From JAPSGM01 sp036556985 (GTDB taxonomy: Bacteria; Chloroflexota; Limnocylindria; QHBO01), in contig DATBIK010000028.1 of assembly GCA_036556985.1 (NCBI GenBank), positions 1 to 18,387 on the forward strand: a DNA stretch of 18,387 nt. Reading direction: 5' to 3'. The position numbers were made by a program, and so were the translations under genes. Below the pieces are notes generated by a model, which did not search any database, was not told where the DNA came from, and saw only the letters and a list, made by a program, of their open reading frames with translations. Positions 15,151-18,387 of the stretch are shown here, piece after piece (position 1 is the stretch's first letter; every line of letters begins with the position of its first letter).

Positions 15151-16338
15151 TCAGCTCATCGGGACGCGGCGCACGAGGAGGTGGCCCACCCGTTCCAGGA
15201 TCTCGTCGAGGCTGGTGCCGGTGATCGTCACGCCGTGGTTCTTCATGCCGATGACGGCGTGCGCCGGGTCGGGCACCTCGCGCAGCAGCCCGGCCACCTC
15301 GAGCGCCAGCTCCTCCGTGCCGCAGGGATATACCGTCTCGGTCGACGGCGCGCCGGTCATCCAGCCGTGGACATGGAGGATGCCGCCGATCTCAGGGTGC
15401 TCGCGATAGATCGTGAGGTGCTCGATGGCGTCGACGCTGACCCGCCGCGGCTGGACGTCGGGCGGCACGCTGAGGCGGATGACCCCGCGCTCCGGCTCGT
15501 AGCCGGTGACGAGCAGGATCTCGGTGCCGACCTCACGCAGGCGGCTCTTGTCGACGCCGCTGGCGCTCATCCAGAACACGTCGCCCTCGTGGCGGGCGCT
15601 CGCGTTCCCGTACGACAGGCCGCCGATGCCGAACAGCCGCTTCACGTGGCGTAGCTCCTCAGGGGAGAGCAGCTCGTCGATCGGCCACGGCGCGGGGAGC
15701 AGGTCCAGCTCCGCCATCCGCAGCCCGGCGCGGTAGATCGCCGCGGTGTGCTCGTCACCCTCCCACAGCGTCCGGGGCAGGTCGGGGACGAACTCGTTGT
15801 CGATGACGAGCCGGGACTCGGCCAGCGGCACGAGGCGATCGACGACCTGGTCGAAGAAGGCGGCCTCGTCACCGGCGTGCGCGAAGCGGTGGTAGCCCTG
15901 CTCCATGGTGATGAAGTGAGCGTCGGGCACGCTGCCGTTGCCCACCATCGGGATGAACACGTTCGACAGCGAGCGCACGAGGAGGGAGTAGCCGGCCTGC
16001 AGCATGTCCTCCGGCGGCGCGCCCAGGTCGGCCAGTCCGACCACGAAGATGTCGCGCGATCGCCGCCGGAAGCTGGTCGGCGCGGCCGGGTCGATGGCGT
16101 TCAGGATCACCCGCGCGTCGTTCGGCAGGTGGCGAGCGTCGCGCCCCTGCGGCCGGTGGACGGGATGGCCGCGCCGCTCGAGGTGCTCGGCCACGCCGTC
16201 GAGGAACCACTCGACGAGCGCGCTGTTCGCCACGCCCACGATGGCCACGCCGCTCGGCCCGGCGCGGTCGGCCCGCGCGATGGCGGCCGGCTCGACCGGC
16301 GCCTCCTCGCCGTGCAGCTGCTCTGCCGGCCGGCTCAC
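15151..16338 (-). CDS. Class II aldolase/adducin-domain protein with unrecognised N-terminal domain
   Basis: A 395-residue protein with two halves. Residues about 220-395 are a class II aldolase/adducin domain: LSYGNASARHEGD (241-253), MSASGVDKSRL (257-267), the metal-binding HVH (His322, His324) and NHG (His368). Asp303 occupies the place where fuculose-phosphate aldolase has its catalytic Glu73, counting back from the first His. Family members include sugar-phosphate aldolases, epimerases and decarboxylating enzymes, so the exact reaction is open. Residues about 30-210 form a separate region I do not recognise. It begins with VAIVGVANSALVEWFLDGVAEHLERRGHPV, which reads like the first strand and helix of a Rossmann-type alpha/beta fold. 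The start is a GTG at 16338 overlapping the NfeD stop as GTGA, with GGAGGA nine bases upstream. The MDR dehydrogenase follows after 10 bases. Confidence 0.8.
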   Translation of the reverse strand: MSRPAEQLHGEEAPVEPAAIARADRAGPSGVAIVGVANSALVEWFLDGVAEHLERRGHPVHRPQGRDARHLPNDARVILNAIDPAAPTSFRRRSRDIFVVGLADLGAPPEDMLQAGYSLLVRSLSNVFIPMVGNGSVPDAHFITMEQGYHRFAHAGDEAAFFDQVVDRLVPLAESRLVIDNEFVPDLPRTLWEGDEHTAAIYRAGLRMAELDLLPAPWPIDELLSPEELRHVKRLFGIGGLSYGNASARHEGDVFWMSASGVDKSRLREVGTEILLVTGYEPERGVIRLSVPPDVQPRRVSVDAIEHLTIYREHPEIGGILHVHGWMTGAPSTETVYPCGTEELALEVAGLLREVPDPAHAVIGMKNHGVTITGTSLDEILERVGHLLVRRVPMS

Positions 16339-17693
16339 GGCTCGCGGTCCTCCGCTTCCGCGGGGCCGGGCTCGACGATGAGCTCCAGTCCGTCGACGCC
16401 GACCACACGCACCGGCGTGCCCTGGGGGATCTCGTCGCCCCTGCTCCGCGCGGACCATGCCTCGCCGCCGGCGTAGGCGATGCCCGTCGGCGCGATGAGT
16501 GTCTGCGCCACCCCGCCGGCGCCAACCAGGGACATCATCGGCCGCGGCATTGCCGGGTGCTTGCGCATGGCGATGAGGGCCCGGACCACGCCGAACATGT
16601 AGGCCAGCGACAGGCCGATGACCGCCACGAGCAACCAGGGGCTGACCTGCACCCGGATCGCGTCCTCCTGCGGGTCGACCCCGGTCCACAGCGCGAACGC
16701 GCCGAGCACGATGCACACCACGCCACCCGCAGTGAGCAGGCCGTACGAGGTGACGTTCAGCTCGAGCACGAAGAGGCCGATGCCGAGCAGGATCAAGAGC
16801 AACCCGCCCACGTTGAGCGGGAGGCTGTTCGAGCCGATGAAGGCGAGCACGAGCGCGATGGCGCCCACCGGCCCCGAAAAGAAGTTCGGGTGGAACAGCT
16901 CGCTGACGATGCCGTAGAAGCCGATGGTGAACAGGATGAAGGCGATGTTCGGATCGGACAGGAGGTGCAGGAACTGCTGGCCCAGGTTCATCCCCACCTC
17001 GCGCACTTCCAGCCCGGCGAGGCGCGGAAGCGGCTCTCCGTTGAACGTGAGCGGGTGGCCGTCGGCTCGCGTTCCGGCGTCGATCGCCGCGAAGAGCGAC
17101 GTCTCGTCGGTCGCCACGAGGTCGACGACCGGCGGTTCCATCGCGATCGCATCGCCGGCTGACACGCTCGCCGCGTCCCGGATCGCGTCCTCTGCGAATT
17201 GCTCGTTGCGATTGTGCTCGCGGGCGTAACCCTTCAGCTTGGCGATGTTCGAGTTGTTGACCTTGTCGGCGATCGTGTCCGGCAGCTCCTCGCCGCCGCC
17301 GCCGACGACCGCCGCCGCGCCGATGGTCGTGTTCGGGGCCATGGCCGCCACGTCGCCGACCATCGTCACGAAGGTCCCCGCGCTGGCGGCCTGCGCCCCC
17401 TCCGGCGCCACCCAGGTGATGACCGGCACGCTGCTGTTCAGGATCGACTTCGTGATCTCGTCGGTGCTCGTCAGCTCGCCCCCCGGCGTGTCGATGACGA
17501 GCAGCACCGCCGCTGCGCCCGATTCCTCGGCGGCGGCAATGCCCTCCTCGATGTAGGCGGCCGTGATCTGGTCGATGACGCCATCGAGCTCCAGGCGCAC
17601 GACGTGGTCATCCGCGCCCCGCACCGGCGCCGCCAGGCCGGCAACGCCGAGGAGGAGGGCGACGACCGCGAGGGCCCGCCGCATCCGAACCAT
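16335..17693 (-). CDS. Long NfeD-family membrane serine protease (ClpP class)
   Basis: A 452-residue long-form NfeD. A signal peptide (MVRMRRALAVVALLLGVAGLAAPVRG) is followed by a ClpP-like protease domain with the nucleophile Ser104 in AASAGTF and Lys144 aligned with the Ser97/Lys138 dyad of Pyrococcus horikoshii PH1510. Then come four to five transmembrane segments (about 240-395) and a C-terminal NfeD OB-fold domain ending VRVVGVDGLELIVEPG. Such proteases are thought to cleave and regulate stomatin-type SPFH proteins at the membrane. I chose the ATG at 17693 because it lies seven bases after a TATACT box and starts a good signal peptide; an ATG at 17684 is also possible. An ATG further upstream at 17726 is unlikely because it lies upstream of that box. 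The stop overlaps the start of the aldolase-domain gene, and the SPFH gene is two genes downstream. Confidence 0.92.
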   Translation of the reverse strand: MVRMRRALAVVALLLGVAGLAAPVRGADDHVVRLELDGVIDQITAAYIEEGIAAAEESGAAAVLLVIDTPGGELTSTDEITKSILNSSVPVITWVAPEGAQAASAGTFVTMVGDVAAMAPNTTIGAAAVVGGGGEELPDTIADKVNNSNIAKLKGYAREHNRNEQFAEDAIRDAASVSAGDAIAMEPPVVDLVATDETSLFAAIDAGTRADGHPLTFNGEPLPRLAGLEVREVGMNLGQQFLHLLSDPNIAFILFTIGFYGIVSELFHPNFFSGPVGAIALVLAFIGSNSLPLNVGGLLLILLGIGLFVLELNVTSYGLLTAGGVVCIVLGAFALWTGVDPQEDAIRVQVSPWLLVAVIGLSLAYMFGVVRALIAMRKHPAMPRPMMSLVGAGGVAQTLIAPTGIAYAGGEAWSARSRGDEIPQGTPVRVVGVDGLELIVEPGPAEAEDREP

Positions 17694-17700
17694 TGGCCCG

Positions 17701-17706
17701 AGTATA
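17701..17706 (-). promoter_or_regulatory. Candidate leaderless promoter of the NfeD gene (TATACT)
   Basis: TATACT ends seven bases before the ATG at 17693, which puts the expected transcription start on or next to the start codon. No Shine-Dalgarno fits in that space and no -35 is evident. This layout is typical of leaderless transcripts and supports the chosen start. Confidence 0.55.
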
Positions 17707-17744
17707 CGCACGCTCGCCCCGAACACCCTGCGGCCGGACTTCGG

Positions 17745-18344
17745 CTAGGGGCGCACGGCCTCGATGAGCTCCGCGGCGACGAGCTGCGACCAGGTCTCGA
17801 GGCGGTCCCACACCGCCAGGACCTCGCTCGGTGAGGCGAAGCGGCCGCTCAGCTTCTCCGTCTCCCGCACCGCCACCGGGCGTCCGTCCGCCTCGACCGC
17901 GAAGACGACTCCCAGGTGGACCGATCCCACCGGGTTCGAGTCATCGTTCAGCAGGCCGACGAGCGCGAACCGCGGCTCCCATTCGGCGGCGAGCTCCTCC
18001 ACCCACTCCCGCTGCAGGCCGACGCTGAGCGGGTCCTCACCCTCGTCCACCGGGTTGAGGTGTCCACCCACGCCGATGCTCGCCTTGCGGTGGAGCCGTG
18101 GGTCGCCGCCGGCATCGGTCCGTTCCATGAGGAAGACATCGGCACCGTCGCGTACGACGACGTACGGGATCAGCTGCTTCAGGTGCGGCGATTCCTCGGC
18201 GAGCGGCCGCTCCACGAACATGCCGTGCGCCCCCAACGCCGCGCGCACCTCCTCGAGCGTGGCGGCATCGGTACGGCGGAGGCCAGTGAAGTCACAGCCG
18301 CCGGGCACCCGGTCACGGGGGAGGACGAGGACGCGTTCCGTCAT
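17745..18344 (-). CDS. Nudix-type phosphohydrolase
   Basis: A 199-residue protein with a divergent Nudix domain at about residues 55-180. The Nudix helix reads QREWVEELAAE (111-121), keeping the RE..EE core with Arg112, Glu113, Glu116 and Glu117. The preceding loop GVGGHLNPVDEGEDPLSVG is about four residues longer than in the canonical GX5EX7REUXEEXGU box, with Asp104 where the first Glu is expected. The upstream strand QLIPYVVVRDGADVFLMERT and later FALVGLLNDDSNPVGSVHLGVVFAVE fit the Nudix fold. Nudix enzymes cleave nucleoside diphosphates linked to another group; the substrate here is unknown. The ATG at 18344 lies six bases after a TAGACT box, leaving no room for a Shine-Dalgarno, so it is probably leaderless. 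The stop lies 51 bases before the NfeD start, which has its own -10 box. Confidence 0.8.
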   Translation of the reverse strand: MTERVLVLPRDRVPGGCDFTGLRRTDAATLEEVRAALGAHGMFVERPLAEESPHLKQLIPYVVVRDGADVFLMERTDAGGDPRLHRKASIGVGGHLNPVDEGEDPLSVGLQREWVEELAAEWEPRFALVGLLNDDSNPVGSVHLGVVFAVEADGRPVAVRETEKLSGRFASPSEVLAVWDRLETWSQLVAAELIEAVRP

Positions 18345-18350
18345 CGGCCG

Positions 18351-18356
18351 AGTCTA
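18351..18356 (-). promoter_or_regulatory. Candidate leaderless promoter of the Nudix gene (TAGACT)
   Basis: TAGACT ends six bases before the ATG at 18344, so transcription would begin at or beside the start codon. No -35 is seen at the usual distance in the remaining upstream bases. The arrangement is the same as at the NfeD gene. Confidence 0.5.
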
Positions 18357-18387
18357 GGCGGGTTGGCCGGCGGGCCGTTGACCGTTG

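Noticed and set aside
18379..18384. TTGACC on the plus strand, a possible -35 of a divergent promoter
   Set aside because: The matching -10 would lie beyond the window edge, so it cannot be assessed.

Overview
The window is GC-rich bacterial chromosome (roughly 70% G+C by eye). Every gene I can support lies on the minus strand, so transcription runs from position 18387 towards 1. I see no rRNA, tRNA, CRISPR array, insertion sequence or phage gene. Long plus-strand open frames are shadows caused by the base composition. The gene content suggests a free-living bacterium, plausibly Chloroflexota and less likely Actinobacteriota: a topoisomerase I ending in GPYV-type repeats instead of zinc fingers, MurJ followed by a FemAB-like enzyme, a ComM-DprA pair, a long NfeD with a stomatin-like protein, and TANNNT boxes placed very close to start codons. 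The taxonomy is inference.

Right part (18344 to 11997): a Nudix-type hydrolase, a long NfeD membrane serine protease, a class II aldolase-domain protein with an unfamiliar N-terminal half, a zinc-dependent MDR dehydrogenase, an SPFH/stomatin-like protein and an alpha/beta hydrolase. NfeD and SPFH proteins are usually direct neighbours. Here the aldolase and dehydrogenase genes lie between them. Junctions are tight (4-bp overlap, 10-nt gap, 1-nt gap), with -10-like boxes before the Nudix, NfeD and SPFH genes.

Middle part (11944 to 6159): a response-regulator/CpaE-like ATPase with its own TATAAT box, then comM and dprA overlapping by 4 bp (DNA uptake and recombination), then a secreted protein with three Ig-like domains and a CAP/SCP domain. 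The last gene has a leader with a promoter, a hairpin and a 16-codon upstream ORF whose stop overlaps its start codon. A perfect 12-bp-stem hairpin follows it.

Left part (5981 to 1): topA, a XerC/XerD-type recombinase, murJ and a FemAB-like peptidyltransferase cut by the window edge. The three junctions each overlap by 4 bp, so this is one translationally coupled operon linking DNA topology, chromosome resolution and peptidoglycan assembly. The order dprA-topA-xerC resembles the known Bacillus smf-topA-trmFO-codV cluster, with trmFO missing and a cell-surface gene inserted between dprA and topA.

No gap exceeds 300 bases. The largest are 5982-6158, 7755-7910 and 10622-10753, and each carries inverted repeats or promoter-like elements described below. 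I see no wholly new multi-gene system. The best leads are the split NfeD/SPFH pair, the aldolase fusion, the CpaE-like protein with an intact receiver, and the two short upstream ORFs.
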